Shown piece after piece: positions 1 to 7,460 of a stretch of 64,000 bases of DNA (positions are counted from its first letter, which is position 1; each line of letters opens with the position of its first letter). The notes under the pieces are model-generated. The model saw only the letters and a program-made list of their open reading frames with translations, did no database searches and was not told the DNA's origin. Origin of the DNA: Candidatus Sericytochromatia bacterium. Its GTDB lineage: Bacteria > Cyanobacteriota > Sericytochromatia > UBA7694. The stretch covers positions 1 to 64,000 of the forward strand of contig JADMKE010000025.1 in assembly GCA_018780035.1 (NCBI GenBank), given 5' to 3'. Position numbers and translations under genes: made by a program.

Positions 1-42
1 AGATCAGGAACTTAAAATCACGCTGATTCTGTCTTGTTTCTG

Positions 43-62
43 GGGAGCAGTATACTGCTCCC
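43..62. repeat. Perfect inverted repeat, possible hairpin
   Basis: GGGAGCAG, TATA, CTGCTCCC forms a perfect 20-base palindrome with an 8-bp G/C-rich stem. No T-run follows on the plus strand, so a classic intrinsic terminator is not supported there. It could be the terminator of a gene left of the window or a protein-binding site. Confidence 0.5.
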
Positions 63-230
63 ATCTGAAGTCAGATACTCTTGAACTTTCAAGATAAAAC
101 AGTAACATTTAAGTTACTATTTTTACAACTGTGCATATGGCAGAAGCCTATGGCCGGATCGATTTGGCCCTGGGGCGTGGCATTCACGAAACCAAGCAGG
201 GGCAGCATCAGAAGAAGGGTAAGAAATAAA

Positions 231-335
231 TGGGTACTCAAATCTCAGAACTGGGCACTCAATGCAATTAAGTGGGCACCCAAATCTCAGAACTGGGTAC
301 TCAATGCAAATAAGTGGGCACCCAAAGCTCCGAAC
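231..335. repeat. Five tandem 21-bp repeats (iteron-like)
   Basis: Five consecutive 21-base units each begin TGGG(T/C)AC(T/C)CAA. Units 1, 3 and 5 continue like AATCTCAGAAC and units 2 and 4 like TGCAATTAAG, so the true period is an alternating 42 bp. Units start at 231, 252, 273, 294 and 315. The period is a multiple of three, so the block is open in one frame (WVLKSQN, WALNAIK, WAPKSQN and so on), but the flanking frame does not look like a protein gene. It sits just upstream of the antitoxin-like gene at 451 and could be an operator array or a neutral repeat. Confidence 0.7.
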
Positions 336-450
336 CTTTAGCTCAAAATCTGCCCATCATTCCGAAAAGAACGGCAGAGAAGCGGCCCCCCAAAAAGGTA
401 AAATGGCATCAGATGACGTATGATAAAAGAAAAAGAGAGGGGCATGACTG

Positions 451-669
451 ATGGCTGAGTCGGCATACACCCCAGACCCCGAAACCACCCATGAAATTAT
501 GACAGAACTAAAGAGCCTCCCTTTGGGAGAACAAAAAGAAGTCCTTGATTTTGTCCGCTATCTCAAATTCAAGCAAAAAAAAGGAGTACCAGGTTCTGTC
601 CTTTTGCCTTTTGCGGGTACCATTCCCGCAGAAGAACTGGCTCAAATGCAACAGGCGATAGAAGAATAG
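451..669 (+). CDS. DUF2281-type antitoxin-like protein, no partner toxin
   Basis: This 72-residue protein has the pattern of the short DUF2281 / VapB-like family frequent in cyanobacteria and relatives. An N-terminal helix contains ELKSLPLGEQKEVLDFVRYL, a KFKQKK basic patch follows, and the acidic end has the typical FAGTIPAEELAQMQQAIEE. Members usually precede a PIN-domain toxin and are thought to bind it and the promoter. No PIN gene follows; the next gene encodes a 73-residue protein of another type. The start is preceded by a purine-rich stretch. Antitoxin identity rests on family resemblance; an orphan or repurposed role is inference. Confidence 0.6.
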   Translation: MAESAYTPDPETTHEIMTELKSLPLGEQKEVLDFVRYLKFKQKKGVPGSVLLPFAGTIPAEELAQMQQAIEE

Positions 670-699
670 CCAAATATAGCTTCAGGTCAGGAGATTCAG

Positions 700-921
700 A
701 TGGACGAAAAAACCATACTTTTTCTAGAAGAACATATTCCAGAGTTGGCCGATGTGGCTTTTAAGCAAGCCTATTGGCAGGCTTTGGCAGAAGGCAGCAA
801 AGTTTTAAAGGTAGAAAACAATTGTTTGGTGGAAGTGTCTCCCGACGGCAGCCCAAAAATGATTAAAGAATTGCCCGCCCAAATAAAAGTCACGCCAGGT
901 CAAAAATTATTAATCATTTGA
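700..921 (+). CDS. Small conserved hypothetical protein (73 aa)
   Basis: This small acidic protein reads MDEKTILFLEEHIPELADVA, then FKQAYWQALAEGSKVLKVE, then a strand-rich half with VEVSPDGSPKMIKELP and VTPGQKLLII. It resembles short hypothetical proteins that accompany DUF2281-like genes, but no function is known to me. It lies 30 bases after the antitoxin-like gene on the same strand, preceded by TCAGGAGATTCAG, a good ribosome binding site. Co-transcription with its neighbour is likely. It does not resemble PIN, RelE or MazF toxins. Confidence 0.6.
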   Translation: MDEKTILFLEEHIPELADVAFKQAYWQALAEGSKVLKVENNCLVEVSPDGSPKMIKELPAQIKVTPGQKLLII

Positions 922-935
922 GCAGATTGTATTTG

Positions 936-1994
936 ATGAATGAAGCACTTTTTACTGAAATAGAACAGGCTCAGACGCTGGTGCAAGTGGGTTTACCCCA
1001 ACTGGAGATCACGCCCTCGGACTGTAATTGTTGTTGTGACTGGTGGTTTAAGGAATCTGAGATATACATCTGTTCATGGTTTGGTCCTTCTCTTCTGTTG
1101 GAGATCTGGGATCTGCTCTGGATCATGGTAGATTCTCAGTTTGTACCTGGGAACAGTTTCACTATCGACCTTAGCGGAGATCAACGTGAAGCCAGCGTTG
1201 GGTTTCGATTCTTGACTGAAAATGAGATTCAAATAGGCGTAAAATCCCAAGATGCAGGCCCCGTTCAGTATTTGAGCTTTCGCTCTGAACGTGAGCCCCT
1301 GATTGCCCTTCTGAGTGAACAAATGCATCTCTTTACCAAGCACCCACTCTATCGCCCCAACATGGATAGAATCGAGGAGATGGAGTTCATGGCGATTGCA
1401 GCCACGGCCCCAGAGTGGCCCTGGACACTGTTCCCACTCTGGTATACGCTCAAGAATGAGCTTATGTCCTGGCAGATCAATTGGTTGATTTTTACGACGC
1501 TGGAAAACGCACCGCAATTTTCACAACTGAATGACCATAAAAAAGACCCCATCGATGATTTACTGATTCAATGTTACTGGAACTGCATTCTTTGCTATCT
1601 TCTCCCAAATGCTGTAGAAAACGAATCAGACTACAGCCAGCGATTACAGGCATACAAAAAAGAAAGCCAGCAAATCTTTGCCTTTGCAATGGAAATGGGC
1701 ATGAAGTGGCGGGACGGTTATGTCTATAGAGATGAAAGTAATCTCAATTTTTACTACGATAGAAATCGCAGTTATTTAGAACACACCCACCAGTATTATT
1801 TGGCTCGCATGCGCTGGTGGATCTCTCATTTAAAATTTGCCGCACGTCATGCGAATCCAGAACTTTACGATTGGGTACATATGCAAAGCTGGGAAGAGAA
1901 TTTAGGCAAAACCCAGCCTGAGCTGTATCAGCAGCTGGGGTTAAAATGGCGGCAAAATGCCATCTGGAAAGCGTGCTTTGGCCCAGATAGCTAA
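936..1994 (+). CDS. Hypothetical protein, Trp/Tyr-rich (about 352 aa)
   Basis: This family is not recognised. The protein is rich in Trp, Tyr and Cys, with a CNCCCDWW cluster near residue 35, a predicted strand-rich N-terminal half and a helical, aromatic C-terminal half (RMRWWISHLKF, YDWVHMQSW). No signal peptide or membrane span is evident, so it is probably cytoplasmic. The start is uncertain: a TTG at 918 in the same frame overlaps the stop of the preceding gene by three bases and would suggest translational coupling, while the ATG at 936 is the first ordinary start. It ends 28 bases before the convergent HEAT-repeat gene. Confidence 0.55.
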   Translation: MNEALFTEIEQAQTLVQVGLPQLEITPSDCNCCCDWWFKESEIYICSWFGPSLLLEIWDLLWIMVDSQFVPGNSFTIDLSGDQREASVGFRFLTENEIQIGVKSQDAGPVQYLSFRSEREPLIALLSEQMHLFTKHPLYRPNMDRIEEMEFMAIAATAPEWPWTLFPLWYTLKNELMSWQINWLIFTTLENAPQFSQLNDHKKDPIDDLLIQCYWNCILCYLLPNAVENESDYSQRLQAYKKESQQIFAFAMEMGMKWRDGYVYRDESNLNFYYDRNRSYLEHTHQYYLARMRWWISHLKFAARHANPELYDWVHMQSWEENLGKTQPELYQQLGLKWRQNAIWKACFGPDS

Positions 1995-2022
1995 CCCGAT
2001 ATGTATATTTTTAAGGCCGAAT

Positions 2023-3210
2023 TCATCGACCAAAGATATAGTCTTCACCCTCCCAACCCAAATGCTGGAGAGCTGTGGCAACGGTACTTTGGATAGAGTA
2101 AGAAGCATAAGGATCTTTGTAAATATCCAAGAGCACAGGAATGGCTGATTTGCCAGACACTTTGGCATAAGCCGCGATTAAATCACTGCCTAAATCTCCG
2201 CTATCGCGTCGGTATTGGTGATACAGACTGAGCAGTAAGGGTGCAGCATCTTGGGCTTCTGTTCCAAAACTGCCCAAAGCGGCAGCACAGGCTTCTATGT
2301 TAACCCTTGATTTATCTTGTAAGACCCGAATGAGGACAGGAATCGCTGAGCTTAAGTGCAGAATTTGAATACCCTGGGTGGCAGCACCGACCACTTGCCA
2401 ACTGGGATCCCTGAGCGCATCAATAAAAATCTCAGGGGGAACATCAAAATTTTCACTCAAACGAATCAAGGCCCACAATGCTGCTTCACGGGCTTGGCGA
2501 TCTGATTTGACTGACTGGATCAGCGCAGGAATGAGGGCAATATCACGGACATGATTCCCCATATACTCAGCAATTTCTGCCCGGACATAGCCAGCCCGAT
2601 CACGATGCAATTGCGCAATAGCCTGTTCCAAAGCAGGAACGTATCCTCTATTGTTGAAAAGTAACAACATATTCTGCACGGCTTGGGAGCGATTGCTCCC
2701 ATCCCGATCTGTGAGATGTTTTAAGAGAGATTGAAATTCTTCCTCAGAGGAATGACTTTCTTTTTGCTGGAACTGCCACCGATGTAATACTTGCAAGGCA
2801 GCATTGCGGACAAAGGATTTGCTGTCTTTTAATTTCTCACATATCTGCTCAAGCGTGTCATAGGCATGAAGTTTTTCCAACACAAAAATAGCATTGGCCC
2901 TCACCATCTGATCGGGGTCTGAGAGCAGATCCAGACAGGTTTGCTTCACAGCAGATCGTTCGATTGAAAAAAGCGGTTGTACCTGTTTAAATTCAGCCGT
3001 GTATAAAAAAGCCGTTCTTTCAAACAGTCTTCCCAGTTCAAACAAAACAAGATGGCGTGTATCGGGAGGTTGTTCAAGATCCTTGACATAAGCCAGCATT
3101 GATGGAATCAGTTTTTGTCGGGTCCATGTTTCCATTTCAAAACAGAATTGATCTCTGTTGTCGGGAATAGAATCGGGCCATAGGGTCAGCAGTTCTTGCC
3201 ATAAATCCAT
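2023..3210 (-). CDS. HEAT-repeat protein
   Basis: This 395-residue all-helical protein is built of repeated helix pairs typical of HEAT / PBS-lyase-like repeats. Examples are SDPDQMVRANAIFVLEKL, KDSKSFVRNAALQVLHRW, SDRQAREAALWALIRL and RDPSWQVVGAATQGIQIL, each about 30-38 residues. Such solenoids are binding scaffolds; no enzymatic domain or signal peptide is visible. It follows the other repeat protein by seven bases, and GGAGGT at the end of that gene serves as ribosome binding site, so the two form an operon. The partner is unknown. Confidence 0.75.
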   Translation of the reverse strand: MDLWQELLTLWPDSIPDNRDQFCFEMETWTRQKLIPSMLAYVKDLEQPPDTRHLVLFELGRLFERTAFLYTAEFKQVQPLFSIERSAVKQTCLDLLSDPDQMVRANAIFVLEKLHAYDTLEQICEKLKDSKSFVRNAALQVLHRWQFQQKESHSSEEEFQSLLKHLTDRDGSNRSQAVQNMLLLFNNRGYVPALEQAIAQLHRDRAGYVRAEIAEYMGNHVRDIALIPALIQSVKSDRQAREAALWALIRLSENFDVPPEIFIDALRDPSWQVVGAATQGIQILHLSSAIPVLIRVLQDKSRVNIEACAAALGSFGTEAQDAAPLLLSLYHQYRRDSGDLGSDLIAAYAKVSGKSAIPVLLDIYKDPYASYSIQSTVATALQHLGWEGEDYIFGR

Positions 3211-3217
3211 TCAGAAC

Positions 3218-4447
3218 TTATACCTCCAACCAGGGAACATCAGGTGCGATTGTCTCAACAGGAGCAACAGAGGGAATGGCTGGAGATGTATTGCCTTTTT
3301 TAGACAATTCGAGCCATGTATCTGGGATGTGACGCCAGCCCAGGCGATTGAGGTGCGTGACCAATGTAGAGGCCAGGCTTGGTTCATCCACAATCATTTT
3401 GGGCAATTGAGCTTTACTATAATCAGGATGAAAAGTGACCAGGTATTCAATAGCCAGCCCTTTGATCTCAAAAGATTTTGCTTTTTGTAAGACCTCAAAA
3501 ACCACAGTGGGCTGCACAAGGATTTTGAGAATCGTCAGAGCCAGTAAGACCTCTTTTTGTACCCGAGACTCATTGGAGGCCAATAATGGAGTCAAAGAGG
3601 CGGCATGTTGAAACAAGTTAAGTTTATACACGGCTGTGGCCCCAACTTGCTGCAGATCAGGCTCCTGAGACTGTATGGCAGCTTGAATGCGGGGCTCCCA
3701 AATGGGAAAACTTCTCTTAAAAGGCATTCTATTTGGAAAGCGTTTGCAAGCTTCTAACCAAGCATTTAGGATCAGGGCTTGCTCGAAAGAAGTTGCTGCT
3801 TGTAAGTAGTGGGACTCCAATTGTTCTGGCAGCTCTGGCTGCCAATCACAGCATAAAAGTCTGAGGCTGAAAGCGCGAACAGTCCCATTCTGAGAGTTCT
3901 TACTCAACGTCTGTAAACCAGCAAGCAAAACAGGATCTGCGGAGGGGTGTTGCAGACAGTGGTTAAAACAGCGTAATTGAATCTCTGCCAAGGGGTCATT
4001 CATTCCTATGAGTAGGAGCGGCGTCAAAGTGGTTCTGTCTTCACATTCATCTGAAAGCAAAATGCTTATTAATTGTTCAAAAACCCAGTGACGTAGCACA
4101 CTGTTTGGTGACTGGGCCAATTGGAGTAAGATTGGCATGGTGGGCAGACAATCGAATTCTTTCAGACACGCCAATAAAGGAGTTAACCAACATGCCTCCT
4201 GCCATTCTGGCCTGTGAAAAAGTGCCAGCAAGGCCTTAGTTTTCTGTGAAGGATACTTCACCAACTGCCCATGATGCATGCCTCTGAGAATCTGAATGAT
4301 CTTCAGAATCTCAAAGTTGTTGGCCTGTGCCAGTGCCTCGGGCAATGATTTAAGAAGAGCCTGTCCCAGCAATTTACCAGGATTCTCCAAATCATCTAGG
4401 CTTCGAACGGGCTTGTCTAAAAAAGGAGTAAAATGATTGATTGGCAT
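3218..4447 (-). CDS. Divergent HEAT/ARM-like repeat protein
   Basis: This 409-residue helical solenoid protein has more degenerate repeats than its downstream neighbour, for example LAQSPNSVLRHWVFEQLISI, NDPLAEIQLRCFNHCL, NGTVRAFSLRLL and QEPDLQQVGATAVYKL. No catalytic motif, signal peptide or membrane segment is seen. It is the first gene of a two-gene operon with the HEAT protein that follows it. The two proteins may act together, as the paired arrangement and similar size suggest, but there is no evidence for a pathway. Confidence 0.65.
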   Translation of the reverse strand: MPINHFTPFLDKPVRSLDDLENPGKLLGQALLKSLPEALAQANNFEILKIIQILRGMHHGQLVKYPSQKTKALLALFHRPEWQEACWLTPLLACLKEFDCLPTMPILLQLAQSPNSVLRHWVFEQLISILLSDECEDRTTLTPLLLIGMNDPLAEIQLRCFNHCLQHPSADPVLLAGLQTLSKNSQNGTVRAFSLRLLCCDWQPELPEQLESHYLQAATSFEQALILNAWLEACKRFPNRMPFKRSFPIWEPRIQAAIQSQEPDLQQVGATAVYKLNLFQHAASLTPLLASNESRVQKEVLLALTILKILVQPTVVFEVLQKAKSFEIKGLAIEYLVTFHPDYSKAQLPKMIVDEPSLASTLVTHLNRLGWRHIPDTWLELSKKGNTSPAIPSVAPVETIAPDVPWLEV

Positions 4448-4500
4448 AGATCAGCACACACTGTTTGTATTATCCAAAATTATTTGTCAAGAATTATTTG

Positions 4501-5319
4501 TCAGGGAGAGCCTTTCAACTGAGGTTCTTCCCCATTAAAAATGACGCCAACCCGGTTTGTCACCGTAGAGAATGGCGGCATATCCAATCTTTCTACCTTT
4601 CTCCTTTTTATGATTATGTCAGGATTTAACCTGGCTTGATGAAGCTCTGGAAGTAATTCAATTTCGTCTAAAGTATAACGACTAGCAATGACTTTATTTT
4701 GAACATATGTTCCACGCTTAAAATAATTCGGATAATATTCCCAATCCACACCTGCATTCAAAAGCATTTCCTGCATTTTACTTGCATTTTTCAAATATAA
4801 TTCTTTATGAGAAAAATATTCACATGCTGCCATTGTAATGCTGTTTCTGATTGCATCAAATTCACGCCAAAGCAAAGTGTTTGCAGCCTCTTCTTTATTC
4901 GGGACATTCCATACACGACAATCGAAACGGGCCAGGGAATGTCCTTTTTCTGGTAAGTAATCCCTCAGATGAAACATAAAGTAAGCGGTGGTTTCACTCG
5001 CCAATATGGAGCACAGCTTTTGAAGCTTACCACCCAAATAAGGTTCTGAAAGCGTATTATCATTGTTGTAAATAAGACTTATTTCATCAGATTGTGTGTA
5101 TCCAATACACGCATTTGTTTCTTTTACTAGGTGAATGGTTGTATTAACCATCAGATCCGAAAATCTTTTGTCAAATGGTCTGGCAAGACCTTTAGTAAAG
5201 CGACTAAATCTTTTACCGTCAATACGCACACAAATAGGCAAGAGTGGAATTAACTTTCTTCCGGCTTCTTGTTGCTCATATTTCTTGAGTCGATCACCCA
5301 TTTTATCTTTTGAACTCAT
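4501..5319 (-). CDS. Bacterial Thg1-like protein (tRNA 3'-5' polymerase)
   Basis: The 272 residues match the tRNA-His guanylyltransferase (Thg1) superfamily, whose members add nucleotides in the 3'-5' direction using a polymerase-like palm. Visible signatures are VRIDGKRFSRFT with the metal-binding Asp34, and YTQSDEISLIY with Asp78-Glu79, the expected catalytic carboxylates. WREFDAIRNSITMAA stands where eukaryotic enzymes have the HINNxYN motif, as in bacterial TLPs, so template-dependent tRNA 5'-end repair is more likely than G-1 addition. The start has AGAGGA upstream. A 6-5-6 inverted repeat (CTGACA-ATTCC-TGTCAG) lies about 50 bases before the start and may be an operator. The gene stands alone between repeat-protein genes. 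Confidence 0.85.
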   Translation of the reverse strand: MSSKDKMGDRLKKYEQQEAGRKLIPLLPICVRIDGKRFSRFTKGLARPFDKRFSDLMVNTTIHLVKETNACIGYTQSDEISLIYNNDNTLSEPYLGGKLQKLCSILASETTAYFMFHLRDYLPEKGHSLARFDCRVWNVPNKEEAANTLLWREFDAIRNSITMAACEYFSHKELYLKNASKMQEMLLNAGVDWEYYPNYFKRGTYVQNKVIASRYTLDEIELLPELHQARLNPDIIIKRRKVERLDMPPFSTVTNRVGVIFNGEEPQLKGSP

Positions 5320-5370
5320 TGTCTGTCTTCCTCTCTTAAATTTGTTCTATTTCTATCATACATTCTGAGA

Positions 5371-5387
5371 CTGACAATTCCTGTCAG
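5371..5387. promoter_or_regulatory. Inverted repeat upstream of the Thg1-like gene
   Basis: CTGACA ATTCC TGTCAG is a perfect 6-bp inverted repeat with a 5-base spacer, placed 52-68 bases upstream of the Thg1-like start codon. This is the expected place for a promoter or operator. No matching -35/-10 pair with normal spacing was found, so function is inferred from position only. Confidence 0.3.
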
Positions 5388-5487
5388 GCATGCAAATAAC
5401 TTCGGGTCCTGAAGTAGATTTTGATTGGTGAATCGGTGTTTCTATTTGGAGACAGAGGCGCGGCAAGGACTATTCGATCTGATACTT

Positions 5488-6342
5488 TTAGAGAAAAATC
5501 GAACAATGCTGGGGATTTACAGCATCAATATCGTGGCTGCCCAATTCTATTAAAGAACCGATCAAAGAGTAGCGTAGACAATCCAGTTCATCAAGCTTTG
5601 CAACTTCGATTGCTAGATAAGATTGTTTTGCTGCTTCGAATTGGCCCAGTTCACGCAAGGCTTCTGCCCGATCGAGTAAATACTCGGGCTCTGATAACAA
5701 GGGTAAATATTGATTCAGGCAGCGCGCCAGAGCGGCTTTGTCGGGAGGTGGTGGTGGAATGTCATTATCGTGCTCATCCCAATTACCTTGAAGATGATTG
5801 ATACTCCACCACCAGCGCTGGAGTAAAAACCGTTGTGACTCCGAATCAGACCCAGCGACACCAAGCTGCCAAGCAGACTCCCAGCTTTTAGAGTCTTCAA
5901 CCACTTGAAGTTCGAGCACAGGTAGTTTTTCTGTACTTTCTTGAATCCACAAAAAATGTCTCAAATCGTCGATCACATCGATTCCTGACCAGACATAGCG
6001 CTCCCAGCTGAATAAGGCAGATTCCACAAAGTCCCTCATAACAGTGTCGCTCTGTAATGCCAGATAAATCGGATGGGGTGAACAGTCGGTCTCACCTGTT
6101 TTATCTGCTTTAAAAGCCTTCAATTTTAGGCTTTCGGGCATTTCATGGGTCAAATCGTGATGCCAGATATAGTGCTGGCAATCTGGATGTATGAACAAGG
6201 CTTTTTCTTCGGGAATCATACCGCCACCATAATAACCATCGGTATACAATAATGCACCAATGCTATTTCCAGAACGGTCCCAGACAATGCCAGGGCAACC
6301 ACAAGCCGGGCAAAAACAGAGATAAGGACTTGGAGGTGTCAT
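5488..6342 (-). CDS. Hypothetical protein with N-terminal Cys pair
   Basis: The protein starts with a cysteine-rich motif (CFCPACGCPG) that could bind zinc. A middle region rich in aromatic residues follows, and a C-terminal segment with TPR-like helices (YLLDRAEALRELGQFEAAKQ). A poly-proline run (PPPPPD) separates the parts. It may be a cytoplasmic protein of the SMI1/knottin-like or immunity-like kind, but no family is recognised. The ATG start chosen leaves the Cys motif at residues 9-14; a TTG 54 bases upstream, just after the previous stop, is possible. It is the last gene of a three-gene minus-strand run with the TPR and ankyrin proteins. Confidence 0.55.
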   Translation of the reverse strand: MTPPSPYLCFCPACGCPGIVWDRSGNSIGALLYTDGYYGGGMIPEEKALFIHPDCQHYIWHHDLTHEMPESLKLKAFKADKTGETDCSPHPIYLALQSDTVMRDFVESALFSWERYVWSGIDVIDDLRHFLWIQESTEKLPVLELQVVEDSKSWESAWQLGVAGSDSESQRFLLQRWWWSINHLQGNWDEHDNDIPPPPPDKAALARCLNQYLPLLSEPEYLLDRAEALRELGQFEAAKQSYLAIEVAKLDELDCLRYSLIGSLIELGSHDIDAVNPQHCSIFL

Positions 6343-6402
6343 AAGGTGTACACGTTCGCCTTTCAAGGTTTTTTGGGTGAAATTTGAAAGATACAAATAG
6401 GT

Positions 6403-7455
6403 TCAGGGCACTGGAGTCGCATTCTGCTCAACGACCTGAATCTCTGAAATATACCAAATATCTCCGACCCGGTTGAGCCCATAACGCACCCGATACTGGC
6501 TATTGACCTGCCCTTCTTCTGAGTTGTGGCGCATTTCTTCGACTTCAGCCAAAGCTTGGCAGTGTTCGGCATCAGCATAATGAATCTTCAAAAACTTCAG
6601 CGATTTTAGCTCCAGGCCGTAATAGACGGCATCGGGATTGTTTTTCCACCATTGCACGGCAGAAATGGTTTCGGTCAGGGCATCTCCTGTTAAGACTTCT
6701 TTGAGACCTTCAATCTCCTGGTTTAAAAAGGCATTGCGTTTAATCTCTTGCCATTTGCGCAGGCTGGCCCGAACTGGCTCTTGGCTCTCAGGAATGGCCT
6801 CAGGAGAGGTGCTCGCATCGGGCAAGCGGGGAGCCAAACGCAGATAAAGCGGCTCTTGCTGAACAAAGCGGCGCAGGCGGACGAGGCCCTGCCGATCTCC
6901 GCTTAGCCCAGATTTATCCTGGCGCTCAACAGCTTCTACCACTTCGTGGCCAGAACGAAAACGGGGTTCAGACGCATCAAGAGCAAAGGCCTGTTGCAGG
7001 CTTTCTTTGGCTGTTTTCACCCAGTATTTGAGGGCCTCCCAATCGGGTTCTTCAGTTTCTGAGACACGAATAGCGGGAGCCAGACGAATCAGGCCTTTGA
7101 GATAAAAAGCCCAAGCCAAGGTCGGCACTTCCGTATTTTGGCCGTTGTGAATGGCCTGCTGCAAGCGCTGAATTGCAGGGTTGATCTGCAGTTCAGCTTG
7201 TTCTAAATCTCCCTCTTGCAGCAGTATTTCAGCCATCAGCAAAAGTGCCTTGACGGGCGCTTCTTTGTTTTGCAGTATTTCTGCGAGTTTGAGTCGGGCC
7301 TGCGGCGTTTTGCCCTGCTGATAGAGTTTTTCAGCTTCGACCAAAGGCACCATGGGAGCGGCCTGCCAAAAAACCAAGCCAGCAATCCCCAGCAACCCCA
7401 ATCCCAGAATTCCAAAGCGTTTGAACCAAATCTGTGATGCTGAGTTGAGCAACAT
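6403..7455 (-). CDS. Membrane-anchored TPR-like protein
   Basis: This 350-residue protein has a short N-terminal tail, one membrane span (FGILGLGLLGIAGLVFWQ) and a periplasmic part starting with TPR-like helices (EAEKLYQQGKTPQARLKLAE, KALLLMAEILLQEGDLEQAE). The last about 110 residues look like an NTF2/Tim44-like or IMS-like domain (TETISAVQWWKNNPDAVYYG, YRVRYGLNRVGDIWYISEI), a fold that often follows TPR regions in cyanobacterial envelope proteins. It begins five bases after the stop of the ankyrin protein, so the two are almost surely co-transcribed. Function is unknown; a scaffold role at the inner membrane is inferred. Confidence 0.6.
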   Translation of the reverse strand: MLLNSASQIWFKRFGILGLGLLGIAGLVFWQAAPMVPLVEAEKLYQQGKTPQARLKLAEILQNKEAPVKALLLMAEILLQEGDLEQAELQINPAIQRLQQAIHNGQNTEVPTLAWAFYLKGLIRLAPAIRVSETEEPDWEALKYWVKTAKESLQQAFALDASEPRFRSGHEVVEAVERQDKSGLSGDRQGLVRLRRFVQQEPLYLRLAPRLPDASTSPEAIPESQEPVRASLRKWQEIKRNAFLNQEIEGLKEVLTGDALTETISAVQWWKNNPDAVYYGLELKSLKFLKIHYADAEHCQALAEVEEMRHNSEEGQVNSQYRVRYGLNRVGDIWYISEIQVVEQNATPVP

Positions 7456-7460
7456 GGTCT

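Larger units (their letters stand above)
1..450. other. Gene-poor window start (repeats, no confident gene)
   Basis: No convincing gene was found here. A 30-codon open frame starts at an ATG at 137 and ends at 229, with a basic Lys/Gln/His-rich end (HETKQGQHQKKGKK). It has no visible ribosome binding site and no family resemblance, so it may be the remnant of a larger gene. A longer 86-codon frame runs through the 21-bp repeats at 231-335, but its protein is only the translated repeat. The stretch also holds an inverted repeat at 43-62 and ends in the purine-rich leader (AAAGAGAGGGG) of the gene at 451. Confidence 0.5.

Noticed and set aside
137..229. Thirty-codon gene or SmpB-like tail
   Set aside because: The basic end is suggestive, but there is no ribosome binding site, no clear family match and too little length to decide.
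231..335. CRISPR array
   Set aside because: The 21-bp units are contiguous with no unique spacers, and no cas gene is present.
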